DNA from: Gammaproteobacteria bacterium
Lineage (GTDB): Bacteria; Pseudomonadota; Gammaproteobacteria; Steroidobacterales; Woeseiaceae
Direction of reading: 5' to 3'
Assembly: GCA_029863125.1 (NCBI GenBank)
Contig: JAOTWB010000007.1
Coordinates: forward strand, 1 to 64,000
Length of the DNA stretch: 64,000 nt
This document shows positions 55,452-64,000 of the stretch, in pieces. Position 1 is the first letter of the stretch; every line of letters begins with the position of its first letter. The position numbers and the translations under genes are program-made. The notes beneath the pieces were generated by a model. The model searched no databases. It had not been told where the DNA came from and saw nothing but the letters and a program-made list of their open reading frames with translations.

Positions 55452-56867
55452 TTGGACACAGCAGCTTCTTATAACGACAAAGTCGTGCGTCAATTTTCGA
55501 TCATGGTCGTCGTCTGGGGCATCGTCGGTATGCTGGTCGGCGTAATTATCGCCGCGCAGTTGATCTGGCCGCAGCTCAATTTCGATCTGCCGTTACTGAC
55601 CTACGGTCGTCTTCGACCACTGCATACCAATGCCGTCATATTCGCGTTCGGCGGTTCCGCCTTGTTTGCAACGGCGTACTACGTCGTGCAACGCACCTGC
55701 CACGTGCGGCTTGCGTTCGGCAAGCTTGCGGCATTTACGTTTTGGGGCTGGCAGCTGGTGATCGTGCTGGCGGCAATCACGCTGCCGCTCGGCATCACCC
55801 AGTCGAAGGAGTATGCCGAGCTCGAATGGCCGATCGACCTGCTGATCACCGTCGTCTGGGTCGCGTACGCGATCGTTTTCTTCGGCACGATAGCGAAGCG
55901 ACGGGTTAAACACATCTACGTCGCCAACTGGTTCTACGGCGCATTCATCATCACGGTCGCCGTGCTGCATATTTTCAACAACCTCGCCGTGCCGGTGTCC
56001 CTGCTCAAGTCCTACAGCATATACACAGGAATCGTGGATGGCATGATGCAATGGTGGTACGGCCATAACGCCGTGGGCTTCTTCCTGACGGCCGGCTTCC
56101 TCGGCATGATGTACTACTTCGTGCCGAAACAGGCGGGTCGCCCCATCTACTCCTACCGCTTATCGGTGGTTCACTTCTGGTCGCTCATTGCTATTTACAT
56201 GTGGGCGGGCCCGCATCACCTGCACTACACGTCGCTGCCGGACTGGGCGCAAACTCTGGGCATGGTTTTCTCGATCGTGCTCCTGGCGCCATCCTGGGGT
56301 GGCATGATCAACGGCATCATGACCTTGTCGGGCGCGTGGCATAAGCTGCGGTCCGACCCGATTCTGAAGTTCATGATCGTGGCGCTGTCTTTCTACGGCA
56401 TGTCGACATTCGAAGGACCGATGATGTCGATCAAGACGGTGAACGCGCTGTCGCACTACACGAACTGGACGATCGGCCACGTGCACTCGGGTGCGTTGGG
56501 CTGGGTCGCGATGATGACGGTCGGCTCGATCTACTCGCTGCTGCCTCGCCTCTACAACCGCGAGGCCATGTACAGCACGCGGCTGATCGACGTGCATTTC
56601 TGGACCTCGACCATCGGTGTCGTGCTGTATGCCGTGTCAATGTGGATTGCCGGCATCACTGAAGGCCTGATGTGGCGCGCCGTGAATGATGACGGCACGC
56701 TGACCTATTCGTTTGTCGAGTCGCTCAAAGCTGTCGAGCCGTATCACTACATGCGGCTGCTCGGCGGCCTGGTGTTCTTCTCCGGAATGATCATCATGGC
56801 TTACAACGTCTGGAAAACCGTGAGCGACAAGAAACCGGTGCCCGTCGCGGTACTGGAACCGGCGTAA
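55452..56867 (+). CDS. ccoN: cbb3-type cytochrome c oxidase subunit I
   Basis: 471 residues from TTG 55452, giving [17 protein letters not shown], which matches the start of Pseudomonas CcoN; an upstream extension has no similarity. Twelve helices. Heme and CuB ligands are in [13 protein letters not shown], the CuB motif [23 protein letters not shown], and [11 protein letters not shown]. It reduces oxygen to water with high affinity in C-family oxidases. It is the first gene of the ccoNOQP cluster, 14 bp before ccoO. Confidence 0.96.
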   Translation: MDTAASYNDKVVRQFSIMVVVWGIVGMLVGVIIAAQLIWPQLNFDLPLLTYGRLRPLHTNAVIFAFGGSALFATAYYVVQRTCHVRLAFGKLAAFTFWGWQLVIVLAAITLPLGITQSKEYAELEWPIDLLITVVWVAYAIVFFGTIAKRRVKHIYVANWFYGAFIITVAVLHIFNNLAVPVSLLKSYSIYTGIVDGMMQWWYGHNAVGFFLTAGFLGMMYYFVPKQAGRPIYSYRLSVVHFWSLIAIYMWAGPHHLHYTSLPDWAQTLGMVFSIVLLAPSWGGMINGIMTLSGAWHKLRSDPILKFMIVALSFYGMSTFEGPMMSIKTVNALSHYTNWTIGHVHSGALGWVAMMTVGSIYSLLPRLYNREAMYSTRLIDVHFWTSTIGVVLYAVSMWIAGITEGLMWRAVNDDGTLTYSFVESLKAVEPYHYMRLLGGLVFFSGMIIMAYNVWKTVSDKKPVPVAVLEPA

Positions 56868-56881
56868 CAGGAGAGCCAGCG

Positions 56882-57490
56882 ATGCGCCACGAGCAAATTG
56901 AAAAAAGTCTGAACCTGATGATCGTGCTTATCATCGTTGCGATCAGTATAGGCGGTTTGGTCGAAATCATTCCGCTGATGTTCAGCTCCGACGCGACCGA
57001 ACCTGCCGAGAACATCGAGCCTTACAGCCCGCTGCGTCTCGCCGGCCGCGACGTATACGTCCGCGAAGGCTGCTACAACTGCCACTCACAGATGATCCGG
57101 CCGTTTCGCAGTGAGACGGAGCGCTACGGTCCGTTTACGACAGCCGGTGAAACTGTCTATGACCGACCGTTCCAGTTCGGCTCCAAGCGGACCGGTCCCG
57201 ATCTTGCCCGCGTAGGCGGCCGCTACAGCGATGAATGGCAGCGACTGCACCTGACCGACCCCCGCGCGCTGGTTCCGGAGTCCAACATGCCGGGTTACCC
57301 GTGGCTCCTCGAGAATACGGTCGACCCCGAGCTGGTCACGGCGAAACTGAAGGCGCTCCAGTGGCTCGGAGACCCGTATACCGACGATCAGATTGCCGGT
57401 GCTGCAGCGGCCGTCGAGGGACGCACCGAAATGGATGCGCTCGTCGCGTATTTGCAGGGGCTCGGCACCAACCGCCGGGACCGCCGGTAA
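56882..57490 (+). CDS. ccoO: cbb3-type cytochrome c oxidase subunit II (mono-heme)
   Basis: 202 residues. One N-terminal helix (~12-32) anchors a periplasmic cytochrome c domain with the heme motif CYNCHSQ and axial methionine likely in [10 protein letters not shown]. It carries electrons from CcoP to the CcoN low-spin heme. The preceding CAGGAG is a good ribosome-binding site. Position between ccoN and ccoQ is canonical. Confidence 0.96.
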   Translation: MRHEQIEKSLNLMIVLIIVAISIGGLVEIIPLMFSSDATEPAENIEPYSPLRLAGRDVYVREGCYNCHSQMIRPFRSETERYGPFTTAGETVYDRPFQFGSKRTGPDLARVGGRYSDEWQRLHLTDPRALVPESNMPGYPWLLENTVDPELVTAKLKALQWLGDPYTDDQIAGAAAAVEGRTEMDALVAYLQGLGTNRRDRR

Positions 57491-57496
57491 GCGCCG

Positions 57497-57667
57497 ATGG
57501 ATATCAACGACCTGCGCGGATTTCTCACGGCCGTCATATTCTTTGCCTTTATTGGCATCTGGATATGGGCCTGGAGCAGCCGGCGCAAGAAAGACTTCGA
57601 GGCTTCCGCGGCGCTGCCGCTGGAAGAGGACAAAGCATCAACACACTATGAGCGGGAGAACATCTGA
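57497..57667 (+). CDS. ccoQ: cbb3-type oxidase small subunit CcoQ
   Basis: 56 residues, ATG 57497 to TGA 57665-57667. One membrane helix (FLTAVIFFAFIGIWIWAW) is followed by a basic patch SSRRKK and an acidic tail, the usual CcoQ layout. CcoQ stabilises the interaction of CcoP with the CcoNO core. Its stop overlaps the ccoP start (TGATG). Confidence 0.9.
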   Translation: MDINDLRGFLTAVIFFAFIGIWIWAWSSRRKKDFEASAALPLEEDKASTHYERENI

Positions 57668-58557
57668 TGCCTGCATTCTGGCACTGGTTCGTTGCTGCTG
57701 GCACGATACTTTTCGTCATCTGGTGCGTCTGGCTGGTCAGCTGGTCTGCAAAACAGGGTCCGCAAAACGTCGCCGACGATGACGTCGTCGGCCACAAGTG
57801 GGACGGTGACCTCGAGGAGTGGAACAACCCGGCTCCAAAGTGGTGGTTATACCTGTACATCATCACCATCGCGTGGGCCGTTGCGTACATGATTGCCTAC
57901 CCGGGCCTCGGCAGCTGGGATGGCGCCCTGGGCTGGTCACAGCAGGGCCAGTACGAGGCGGAAATGCAGGCCGCGGCAAGCCGCTACGAACCCATCTACG
58001 CGAAATTCGCTGCCATGGACTTCGAGGAGCTGTCGCAGAATCCGGATGCAAATCAGCTCGGCAAGAGCCTGTATGCGAGTTACTGCACGACCTGCCATGG
58101 CTCGGATGCCCGTGGCGCGCCTGGGTTCCCGAATCTGACCGACGATGACTGGCTGTGGGGTAACAGCGAAGAGGCGCTGACCACGACGCTCAAGAACGGC
58201 CGCAGCGGTGTGATGCCGGTGCTTGCGCCCGCATTGGGTGGCGACAAAGGTATCGATAACATGGTCAGCTACGTGCAGAGCCTGAGCGGAATTGCAGAAA
58301 CGGACGCGGACGCCATGAGCGCGCAGCCGACGTTCCTCGCGCTTTGCAGCGCCTGTCACAATGCCGACGGCACGGGAAATCCGATTTTCGGCGCGCCGAA
58401 TCTGACGGACGACATCTGGCTGTACGGTTCGTCGGACGAGGCAATCCGGACGACCCTTGTCCAGGGGCGTAACGGCATCATGCCGGCTCACGGGCAACTG
58501 CTTGGAGACCACCGCACCAAGATTCTGGCGGCGTATGTCTACAGCCTGGCCAACTAG
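57667..58557 (+). CDS. ccoP: cbb3-type cytochrome c oxidase subunit III (di-heme)
   Basis: 296 residues. Two N-terminal helices (~5-25 and ~58-78) precede two cytochrome c domains with heme motifs CTTCHGSDARG and CSACHNADGTG and methionines in GRSGVMPVL and GRNGIMPAH. It receives electrons from soluble cytochrome c. It overlaps ccoQ by one base and ends 13 bp before a small unknown gene. Confidence 0.95.
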   Translation: MPAFWHWFVAAGTILFVIWCVWLVSWSAKQGPQNVADDDVVGHKWDGDLEEWNNPAPKWWLYLYIITIAWAVAYMIAYPGLGSWDGALGWSQQGQYEAEMQAAASRYEPIYAKFAAMDFEELSQNPDANQLGKSLYASYCTTCHGSDARGAPGFPNLTDDDWLWGNSEEALTTTLKNGRSGVMPVLAPALGGDKGIDNMVSYVQSLSGIAETDADAMSAQPTFLALCSACHNADGTGNPIFGAPNLTDDIWLYGSSDEAIRTTLVQGRNGIMPAHGQLLGDHRTKILAAYVYSLAN

Positions 58558-58570
58558 AGCACGGCCTGGG

Positions 58571-58867
58571 ATGATCAGCGAAGAGTACCGCGGCGCGAAG
58601 CAGTGGGGCCGTGACAAGCAGGCGGTCTTTACGGTCGTCTGGATCTCATTTCTAAGTGCCGCTATCGCCACGATGGTGTTCTTCGCTTTTTTCGATCCTG
58701 TCGAACTCGGCGGAATCCTTGATGAAGACTTCGACATCAGTCGTGACGCGGGCTACGCGATCGGCTTTTTCTTTTTCTGGGTGCTGTGCGCATTTTGCTC
58801 CGGCGTCACCGCGTACCTCGTGCGCACTGCTCCCAGGAAGCGTGACGGCAAACACCGACGGAAATGA
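58571..58867 (+). CDS. Small two-helix membrane protein between ccoP and ccoG
   Basis: 98 residues from ATG 58571. Two helices (VVWISFLSAAIATMVFFAFF and YAIGFFFFWVLCAFCSGVTAYL) are joined by an acidic loop. The stop overlaps ccoG by four bases, so it is part of the cluster. It matches none of the named Cco subunits; CcoQ and CcoS are encoded separately. It may be an assembly or stability factor. A clear family is not recognised. Confidence 0.7.
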   Translation: MISEEYRGAKQWGRDKQAVFTVVWISFLSAAIATMVFFAFFDPVELGGILDEDFDISRDAGYAIGFFFFWVLCAFCSGVTAYLVRTAPRKRDGKHRRK

Positions 58868-60237
58868 GCAATACAGAAAGTGCCTCGATGTACGAGAGCG
58901 CGAAAAAGATCTATCCGCGTGAAATCGGTGGACGCTTCGACAAGCTCAGTAAGCTCGCGACCGTTACCTTGCTCGGCCTGTATTACGCCGTGCCCTGGTT
59001 ACTGTGGGACGGGCGCCAGGCAGTGCTGTTCGATCTGCCGGAGCGCAAGTTTTACCTGCTCGGACTGACGCTCTGGCCACAGGATTTCCCGTACCTTGCG
59101 TTGCTTCTGATCATCGCGGCTTTGTCGCTGTTTTTTTTCACGGCGCTGGCCGGCCGCCTCTGGTGCGGTTTTGCCTGTCCCCAGACCGTCTGGACAGAAG
59201 CATTCATCTGGATGGAACAATTTACCGAGGGCACGCGCTCACAGCGCATGAAGCTCGACAAAGCTCCGTGGTCATTGACCAAGTTCCGCAAGAAAGCATC
59301 AAAGCAGTTTCTCTGGATCACGTTCTCAATGTGGACCGGCTTTACGTTCGTCGGCTATTTCACGCCAATCCGGGAGCTCGGCCTCGATATCCCCAACCTG
59401 AGCGTTGGCGGCTGGACGTTGTTCTGGGGCCTCTTCTACGGCTTCGCCACGTACGGCAATGCCGGCTACATGCGCGAACAGGTTTGCAAATACATGTGTC
59501 CCTATGCGCGTTTCCAGAGCGCGATGTTCGACAAGGACACGTTGATTATTTCCTACGACGAGAAACGCGGCGAGCCGCGCGGTAGCCGCGGCCGTTCCGT
59601 CGATCGCAAGGAAGCCGGGCTGGGCGACTGCATAGACTGCCAGCTCTGCGTACAGGTGTGCCCGACCGGCATCGATATCCGCGAAGGACTGCAGTACGAA
59701 TGCATTGCCTGCGCCGCATGCATCGACGCCTGCGATTCCATCATGGACAAGATGGATTATCCGCGTGGCCTCGTGCGCTACACGACGGAACACAACCTGC
59801 ACAGTGAAAAGACCCGCGTGCTGCGGCCAAGAATGTTTGTTTACGGGACCTTGCTCGTGATCCTCTGCGCCGCACTGGTGACCTCGATGTCGATGCGCAA
59901 GCCGGTCATACTCGACGTCATCAGGGACAGAAACACGCTGTACCGCGAATTGCGGAACGACCTGATCGAGAACATCTACACGATCAAGATCATCAACCAA
60001 AGCGACGACGCCCGCGGCTTCGCGCTCAGCGTCAGCGGCGTACAGGGTATTACGCTCGACGGCGTGGAAGACGAACTGCTGGTCGATGGCGGCGGCGTAC
60101 TGTCACTGCCGGTTCGAGTCAGGGCGCATCGCGAAAACGCCTACGGCGTCAACGAAATCGAGTTTACGGTCGAGGCCACTGATGACGCGTCGCTCGTAAT
60201 AGGCGAAGATAGCCGCTTTCTCGGCCCCAGCCCCTGA
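58864..60237 (+). CDS. ccoG: Cytochrome c oxidase accessory protein CcoG (RdxA/FixG family)
   Basis: 457 residues. About five helices surround ferredoxin-type motifs: CGFACPQTVW, CKYMCPYARF, CIDCQLCVQVCPTGID and CIACAACIDAC. A C-terminal periplasmic immunoglobulin-like domain (~370-457) completes the FixG family architecture. CcoG reduces Cu(II) during copper delivery to the cbb3 active site. It overlaps the preceding small gene and is followed after 8 bp by ccoH. Confidence 0.95.
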   Translation: MSNTESASMYESAKKIYPREIGGRFDKLSKLATVTLLGLYYAVPWLLWDGRQAVLFDLPERKFYLLGLTLWPQDFPYLALLLIIAALSLFFFTALAGRLWCGFACPQTVWTEAFIWMEQFTEGTRSQRMKLDKAPWSLTKFRKKASKQFLWITFSMWTGFTFVGYFTPIRELGLDIPNLSVGGWTLFWGLFYGFATYGNAGYMREQVCKYMCPYARFQSAMFDKDTLIISYDEKRGEPRGSRGRSVDRKEAGLGDCIDCQLCVQVCPTGIDIREGLQYECIACAACIDACDSIMDKMDYPRGLVRYTTEHNLHSEKTRVLRPRMFVYGTLLVILCAALVTSMSMRKPVILDVIRDRNTLYRELRNDLIENIYTIKIINQSDDARGFALSVSGVQGITLDGVEDELLVDGGGVLSLPVRVRAHRENAYGVNEIEFTVEATDDASLVIGEDSRFLGPSP

Positions 60238-60245
60238 TTGCGACG

Positions 60246-60779
60246 ATGATTCGTGAAGATACGCAACCCTGGTACAGGCAGTTCTGGCCCTGGTTCATTA
60301 TCGCGCTGCCGGCGGCGTCGGTCATTGCCGGCCTGACGACCGTCTGGATATCCATGCAGACGACCGACTCGCTTGTCATTGCCTCCGATGACGGCATACA
60401 GGTCGTTGCGGAACGCCGCGTCAGCGCCGAGCAGCTCGCCCAGGAACTCAATCTCGCGGCACTGCTGGAAGTGAATCTTGACAGCGGCGCGGTACAGGTG
60501 GCAATGCGTTCCGGCGATTTCGGCACCGCGCCCGCAGCCCTCGAACTCGAGTTTTCGCACCCGGCGTTCGCCGACCGCGATCACCTCGTTACGCTGCACC
60601 GCGCGCTGCCCGATGCGGTCGGCAACCCGGTCTGGTCCGGTCACTTTGTCGACGTCCCCGACGGACGATGGTACGTAACGCTGAAATCGGGCGACGAATG
60701 GCGTCTCTCCGGTGAATGGCGGGGCGAACCCCGCATGACGCTGCGCCCAGCCGAAACGCGCCATGACGACGGTCGCTAG
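60246..60779 (+). CDS. ccoH: cbb3 oxidase maturation protein FixH/CcoH family
   Basis: 177 residues. One N-terminal helix (WPWFIIALPAASVIAGLTTVWI) precedes a periplasmic beta-rich domain with VNLDSGAVQVAM, LELEFSHPA and DGRWYVTLKSGDEWRLSGEW. FixH is needed for cbb3 assembly. It overlaps the ccoI start by 17 bp, which implies coupled translation. Confidence 0.9.
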   Translation: MIREDTQPWYRQFWPWFIIALPAASVIAGLTTVWISMQTTDSLVIASDDGIQVVAERRVSAEQLAQELNLAALLEVNLDSGAVQVAMRSGDFGTAPAALELEFSHPAFADRDHLVTLHRALPDAVGNPVWSGHFVDVPDGRWYVTLKSGDEWRLSGEWRGEPRMTLRPAETRHDDGR

Positions 60780-63183
60780 CGGACAGGATACCGGCACCTG
60801 TTTTCACTGTGCGCTGCCCGTTCCCCCTGACTGCAGTCTCGTAGTCGATATCGAGGGCCGGCAACAGCCGGTCTGTTGCCCTGGATGCAAAGCGGTCGCG
60901 GAACTCATTCGCGACTCAGGCATGAGCCGCTACTACAGCCTGCGCGACGCGCCGCAGCCGGGCGTCGGTCGCCCACCTGAGGAGACCACCGAGTGGCAGG
61001 TCTTCGACAGCGAAGACATGCTAGTCGCGTTTGCCGATCGCGGCGACGGCTATGCCGAGAGCACGATTTACGTCGGCGGCATGTACTGTGCGGCCTGCAG
61101 CTGGCTGATCGAGACGACGCTCAAGAAACTGCCGGGCGTTGAATCGGCCGAGGTCAGCCCGGTTACGCACCGCCTGCGTGTGCGCTGGCGCCTGGCTGAC
61201 GCGCGTTACTCGGATCTGCTGGCAACTCTTGCCCGGCTCGGGTACCAACCGCAGCCGCTGGCACCCGAAAACGCCACCCGCCCCGAGCTCGTCGAACAAC
61301 GGATGGCACTCAAGCGCCTGCTGGTCGCGTCACTCGGCATGATGCAGGTCATGATGTTCGCCGTCGGTCTGTATGCCGGCGAATTCCAGGGCATCGACCG
61401 CGAGATGCAGCACTTCCTGCGCCTGGTCAGTTTCGTCGTCACGACACCGGTCGTCTTCTACTCCGCTCGCCCCTTTTTCACCGCTGCGTGGCGCGGGGTA
61501 GCAGCGAGAAAGCCTGGCATGGACCTGCCCGTTTCGATCGCGGTCGGCAGTGCGTATGCGGCATCGGTTTATGCCACGTTTAGCAACGGCGATGCCGTCT
61601 GGTTCGATTCGGTAACGATGTTTGTTTTCTTCCTGACGCTCGGTCGCTTTCTCGAAATGCGGGCCCGTCACCGTTCCATCGACCGCAGCACGGCACTCTC
61701 CGCAAGACTTCCAAATACCGCCACGCGAATCGATGGTGACGATAGGTCCGTTGTGCCCGTAAGCCGCCTGGCCGCCGGTGACCGGGTGCTGATACGCGCC
61801 GGTGACGCCATACCCGCGGACGGCATTATCGAGAGCGGAAGCACGAGTGTCGACGAGGCGCTGCTGACAGGCGAAGCCAGGCCGCAGCTCAAATCCCCGG
61901 GCGACCTGATCGCCGCCGGCAGCGTCAATCTCGACGGACTGATCGAGATGCGCGTGTCGCGAACCGGGGGCGACACCACGCTCGGAACAATCAGCCGACT
62001 CAGCGAACGCGCGCGCTACGCGCGACCCGGTTTCGTCACCATCGCGGACCGCATCGCGAGCTATGTCGTCGTCGCGCTGCTCGGCGTCGCCAGCATCGTT
62101 GCCGCGTACTGGTATTTCGTTGCGCCGGACCGCGCTTTCGTCATCACGCTGTCGGTCCTCGTCGTCACCTGTCCCTGCGCCCTGGCGCTGGCAACGCCGG
62201 CGGCTTTTGCCGCGGCGGGCAGCCGCCTGTCGCAGCTGCGGCTGCTCGTGACCAACGGCAACGCCATAGAATCGCTGTCGCGTGCCACGGCTGTAATGTT
62301 CGACAAGACAGGGACGCTGACGCGCGGCACGCCGGAGATCAGGTCGGTAATGGTGCTCGACCCGTCCATGAGCGAGTACGACTGCCGGCTTGTCGCCGCG
62401 GCGCTCGAAACGGCGTCGGCACACCCGCTCGCAAGGGCTTTTTCCGTGAACGCTTCGCTGCCAAAAGTATCGCGGCAACACGTGGAGGTCGGCCAGGGCG
62501 TCAGCGGCACCATCGAAGGCCGCCACTGGCGTATCGGAAGCGCACGATTCGTCGGCGGCGGCGCCGCAGGTGATCGCGATTCGGCAAGCGCTGCAGGCAC
62601 CGACGTATTCCTCGCTGTCGACGGCAATCTCGTTGCCTGGTTCGACGTCGCGGACGAGCTCAGGCCGGAAGTTGCCGAAACACTCGCAGCGCTCGATCGC
62701 CTCGGGCTCAAAACGGCGCTCCTGAGCGGCGACAACGAGAATGCGGTTGCGGATCTGGCGAAGCGACTCGGCATCACGGACTTTTGCTTCGAGTGCACGC
62801 CGCAGCAGAAGCTCAAGATTATCGAAGCGGCGCAACAGAACGGCGAGCGTGTCGTGATGGTGGGCGACGGCATCAATGATGCGCCCGTACTCGCGGGCGC
62901 CGACACCTCCATCGCACCGGCGCACGGCGCGCTGCTTGCGCAGACCAGTGCCGATGTCATCATGCTGGGTCATTCTCTGCTCCCCGTGACGACCGCCATA
63001 CGCATGTCGGGCAAGACCATGCGTATCGTGCGCCAGAACCTTGCGTGGGCAATCGTTTACAATGCGCTTGCGCTGCCGCTCGCCGCGGCTGGACTCGTGC
63101 CGCCCTGGCTTGCCGCGATCGGCATGAGCGCGAGCTCGCTGATCGTCGTGCTCAACGCCCTGCGTCTCAGTCGATTCAAATAG
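60763..63183 (+). CDS. ccoI: Copper-exporting P1B-type ATPase for cbb3 assembly
   Basis: 806 residues. The N-terminal cysteine-rich region (CFHCALPVP, CCPGCKAV) and heavy-metal domain GMYCAACSW are followed by membrane helices. The metal site is TCPCALALATP, the phosphorylation site DKTGTLTRG, with LTGEARP, SAHPLARAF and VGDGINDAPVL as remaining P-type motifs. CcoI/FixI moves copper to the periplasm for CuB insertion. The ATG at 60763 lies inside ccoH. A 291-bp MITE-like element follows 8 bp after its stop. Confidence 0.95.
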   Translation: MTTVASGQDTGTCFHCALPVPPDCSLVVDIEGRQQPVCCPGCKAVAELIRDSGMSRYYSLRDAPQPGVGRPPEETTEWQVFDSEDMLVAFADRGDGYAESTIYVGGMYCAACSWLIETTLKKLPGVESAEVSPVTHRLRVRWRLADARYSDLLATLARLGYQPQPLAPENATRPELVEQRMALKRLLVASLGMMQVMMFAVGLYAGEFQGIDREMQHFLRLVSFVVTTPVVFYSARPFFTAAWRGVAARKPGMDLPVSIAVGSAYAASVYATFSNGDAVWFDSVTMFVFFLTLGRFLEMRARHRSIDRSTALSARLPNTATRIDGDDRSVVPVSRLAAGDRVLIRAGDAIPADGIIESGSTSVDEALLTGEARPQLKSPGDLIAAGSVNLDGLIEMRVSRTGGDTTLGTISRLSERARYARPGFVTIADRIASYVVVALLGVASIVAAYWYFVAPDRAFVITLSVLVVTCPCALALATPAAFAAAGSRLSQLRLLVTNGNAIESLSRATAVMFDKTGTLTRGTPEIRSVMVLDPSMSEYDCRLVAAALETASAHPLARAFSVNASLPKVSRQHVEVGQGVSGTIEGRHWRIGSARFVGGGAAGDRDSASAAGTDVFLAVDGNLVAWFDVADELRPEVAETLAALDRLGLKTALLSGDNENAVADLAKRLGITDFCFECTPQQKLKIIEAAQQNGERVVMVGDGINDAPVLAGADTSIAPAHGALLAQTSADVIMLGHSLLPVTTAIRMSGKTMRIVRQNLAWAIVYNALALPLAAAGLVPPWLAAIGMSASSLIVVLNALRLSRFK

Positions 63184-63229
63184 AGAGTCTCGGACCCTCT
63201 GATCGATCATTTCGTGACTGCGTTGCGTG

Positions 63230-63250
63230 CCTTGTTTCGCCGAAACAAGG
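63230..63250. repeat. Perfect palindrome inside the MITE-like element
   Basis: CCTTGTTTCG-C-CGAAACAAGG forms a 10-bp stem with a minimal loop. It lies 47 bp after the ccoI stop and could end or attenuate the ccoI transcript. It lacks a following T-run. Confidence 0.7.
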
Positions 63251-63343
63251 CGCGGCTTGAAGGGAATGGCCTTAGTCCTTGCCAAATGCCGCAACACCGT
63301 ATCGGCGAAACTGGTGCGCAACCCATTGCCCACTATACTGTCG

Positions 63344-63372
63344 TTGACAGGGCCGGTGCGGATAGGTCGAAT
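63344..63372 (+). promoter_or_regulatory. Candidate promoter carried by the MITE-like element
   Basis: A perfect -35 hexamer TTGACA (63344-63349) is followed after 17 bp by TCGAAT (63367-63372, four of six matches to TATAAT). It points towards ccoS, 112 bp downstream. Weak -10; activity unproven. Confidence 0.35.
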
Positions 63373-63483
63373 AACATTGTTACGATAGCTCGACAGACCT
63401 ATGGGTATGTTTTCGCCATCGTGCCTCGTTCTGCGACCTATCCGCCTCCGGCGCAGCCACGAAATGATTGATCAGAGGGTCCA

Positions 63484-63669
63484 ATGTCCATCCTCTACGT
63501 CCTGATCCCGCTTGCGCTGCTGCTGCTCGGCGCCGCTGTATGGGCGTTCTTCTGGGCGGTCGGCAGCGGCCAGTTTGACGATCTGGATACACCGGCCGTA
63601 CGCATCGTCATGGACGACGACAAGAAACCGGACAGCGACGAAAAACCGGACGACGGCGGATCACCATGA
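63484..63669 (+). CDS. ccoS: cbb3-type oxidase assembly protein CcoS
   Basis: 61 residues. One N-terminal helix (LYVLIPLALLLLGAAVWAFFW) is followed by the family motif VGSGQFDDLDTPAVRI and a hydrophilic tail. CcoS is required for cofactor insertion into CcoN. ccoS normally follows ccoI directly; here the mobile-element-like sequence separates them. Its stop overlaps the next gene by four bases (ATGA). Confidence 0.93.
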   Translation: MSILYVLIPLALLLLGAAVWAFFWAVGSGQFDDLDTPAVRIVMDDDKKPDSDEKPDDGGSP

Positions 63670-64000
63670 GCGAGGCCCTGCCCCTGTTCGCGGCGGCGTT
63701 CGTCACCGGCCTGTTGGGCAGCGCGCACTGCTTCGGCATGTGCGCCGGCATCTCGGGCCTGTTCGCGGTCAACGCGAGCGTGGCATCACTGCGATTACAG
63801 ATTCCCAGGGCCATGGCTTACAACGCCGGACGCGTCCTGAGCTACGCGTTCCTCGGCATAGTGGTCGCGACGTTGGGGCAAACGGTCATCAAAGCCATTC
63901 CGGACGCTGCAGCGCCCGTGCGCCTGGCAAGTGGACTGCTGATCGTCGCAATCGGCCTGCAGGTCGCGTTCAACTGGCGCTTCCTCGCCCCGGTCGAGAA
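63666..64000 (+). CDS. Sulfite exporter TauE/SafE-like membrane protein, 3' end outside window
   Basis: The first ~111 residues are visible, starting MSEALPLFAAAFVTGLLGSAHCFGMCAGISG. The HCFGMC motif in the first helix and repeated hydrophobic helices are characteristic of the COG2836 branch that sits next to ccoS in many proteobacteria. In these clusters it is thought to take part in copper handling or oxidase maturation rather than sulfite export, but this is uncertain. Start ATG 63666 overlaps the ccoS stop. Confidence 0.85.
   Translation, partial: MSEALPLFAAAFVTGLLGSAHCFGMCAGISGLFAVNASVASLRLQIPRAMAYNAGRVLSYAFLGIVVATLGQTVIKAIPDAAAPVRLASGLLIVAIGLQVAFNWRFLAPVE

Larger units (their letters stand above)
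63192..63482. mobile_element. MITE-like element with 31-bp terminal inverted repeats between ccoI and ccoS
   Basis: The ends are inverted copies beginning GGACCCTCTGATC. 63192-63222 and the reverse complement of 63452-63482 match at 29 of 31 positions. The 291-bp interior contains no convincing gene, one strong hairpin (63230-63250) and a possible outward promoter. No clear target-site duplication is seen. It occupies the entire 300-bp gap between ccoI and ccoS, and its right end (AGAGGGTCC) provides a Shine-Dalgarno-like sequence directly before the ccoS ATG. It is probably non-autonomous. Transposition is inferred from structure only. Confidence 0.7.

Noticed and set aside
61330-63333. 667-codon open frame on the minus strand opposite ccoI
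   Set aside because: ccoI has every P-type ATPase motif in the plus frame; the antisense product is Arg/Asp/His-rich without family features.
63214-63471. 85-codon frame inside the MITE-like element
   Set aside because: No transposase-like or other motif; it spans a palindrome and ends in the right inverted repeat, so it is probably fortuitous.

Overview
The window reads as chromosomal DNA of a GC-rich, marine-type gammaproteobacterium that respires oxygen and probably nitrogen oxides. Supporting genes are a long-form queF, a glutaminyl-tRNA synthetase, a Pseudomonas-like spuC, cytochrome cd1 nitrite reductase, cbb3 oxidase and cyanophycin genes. A Woeseiaceae-like lineage is possible, but that is an impression and no phylogeny was run. 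Nearly all the sequence is coding. I found no rRNA, tRNA, CRISPR or intact insertion sequence.

Left part (1-15.6 kb): the 3' end of a nitrilase-family gene, a small membrane protein, a MaoC-type hydratase, a molybdenum-cofactor operon (moaA-moaC-mobA-moaD-moaE, minus strand), a pair of acyl-CoA dehydrogenases, a queuosine-precursor-type transporter, a SAM hydrolase family gene, divergent glnS and thrS, and a very unusual 919-residue protein with two receiver-like domains, a membrane segment, a TPR-like region and a TonB C-terminus.

Middle part (15.6-40 kb): a compact minus-strand polyamine operon (iclR-puuD-puuA-spuC-speB-puuB) with a divergent second glutamine-synthetase-like gene; phosphate transport (DUF47-pit); an EVE-domain protein and a lipase-like hydrolase; a cyanophycin operon (cphB-cphA plus a stand-alone CphA-type Mur ligase, separated from cphA by a long palindrome); queF; ribA; a TetR-controlled HlyD/ABC exporter; a FixJ-type regulator; a DksA-like protein and a tandem universal stress protein.

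Right part (40-64 kb): a respiratory island. A minus-strand operon holds a TonB-dependent receptor, a lipoprotein-type NirS with an extra cytochrome c domain, and a porin. It diverges, around an FNR/DNR-type box, from a plus-strand operon with a DNR-like regulator, two tiny membrane proteins, a CuA subunit, a heme-copper subunit I whose cross-linked active-site tyrosine is replaced by glutamine (a predicted non-canonical NO reductase), a Sco copper chaperone, a cytochrome b/ferredoxin/MvhD-like fusion, an unknown membrane-anchored protein and a hemerythrin. A hybrid sensor kinase separates this from a complete cbb3 oxidase cluster (ccoNOQP-x-ccoGHIS). There a 291-bp MITE-like element with 31-bp inverted ends lies between ccoI and ccoS and seems to supply the ccoS ribosome-binding site.

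The genes suggest this working model: nitrite goes to NO (NirS) and then N2O (CuA-type NOR), under a DNR-like NO sensor, with copper supplied by Sco and CcoI, molybdopterin made for a nitrate reductase or other Mo enzyme outside the window, and nitrogen stored as cyanophycin or salvaged from agmatine and putrescine.
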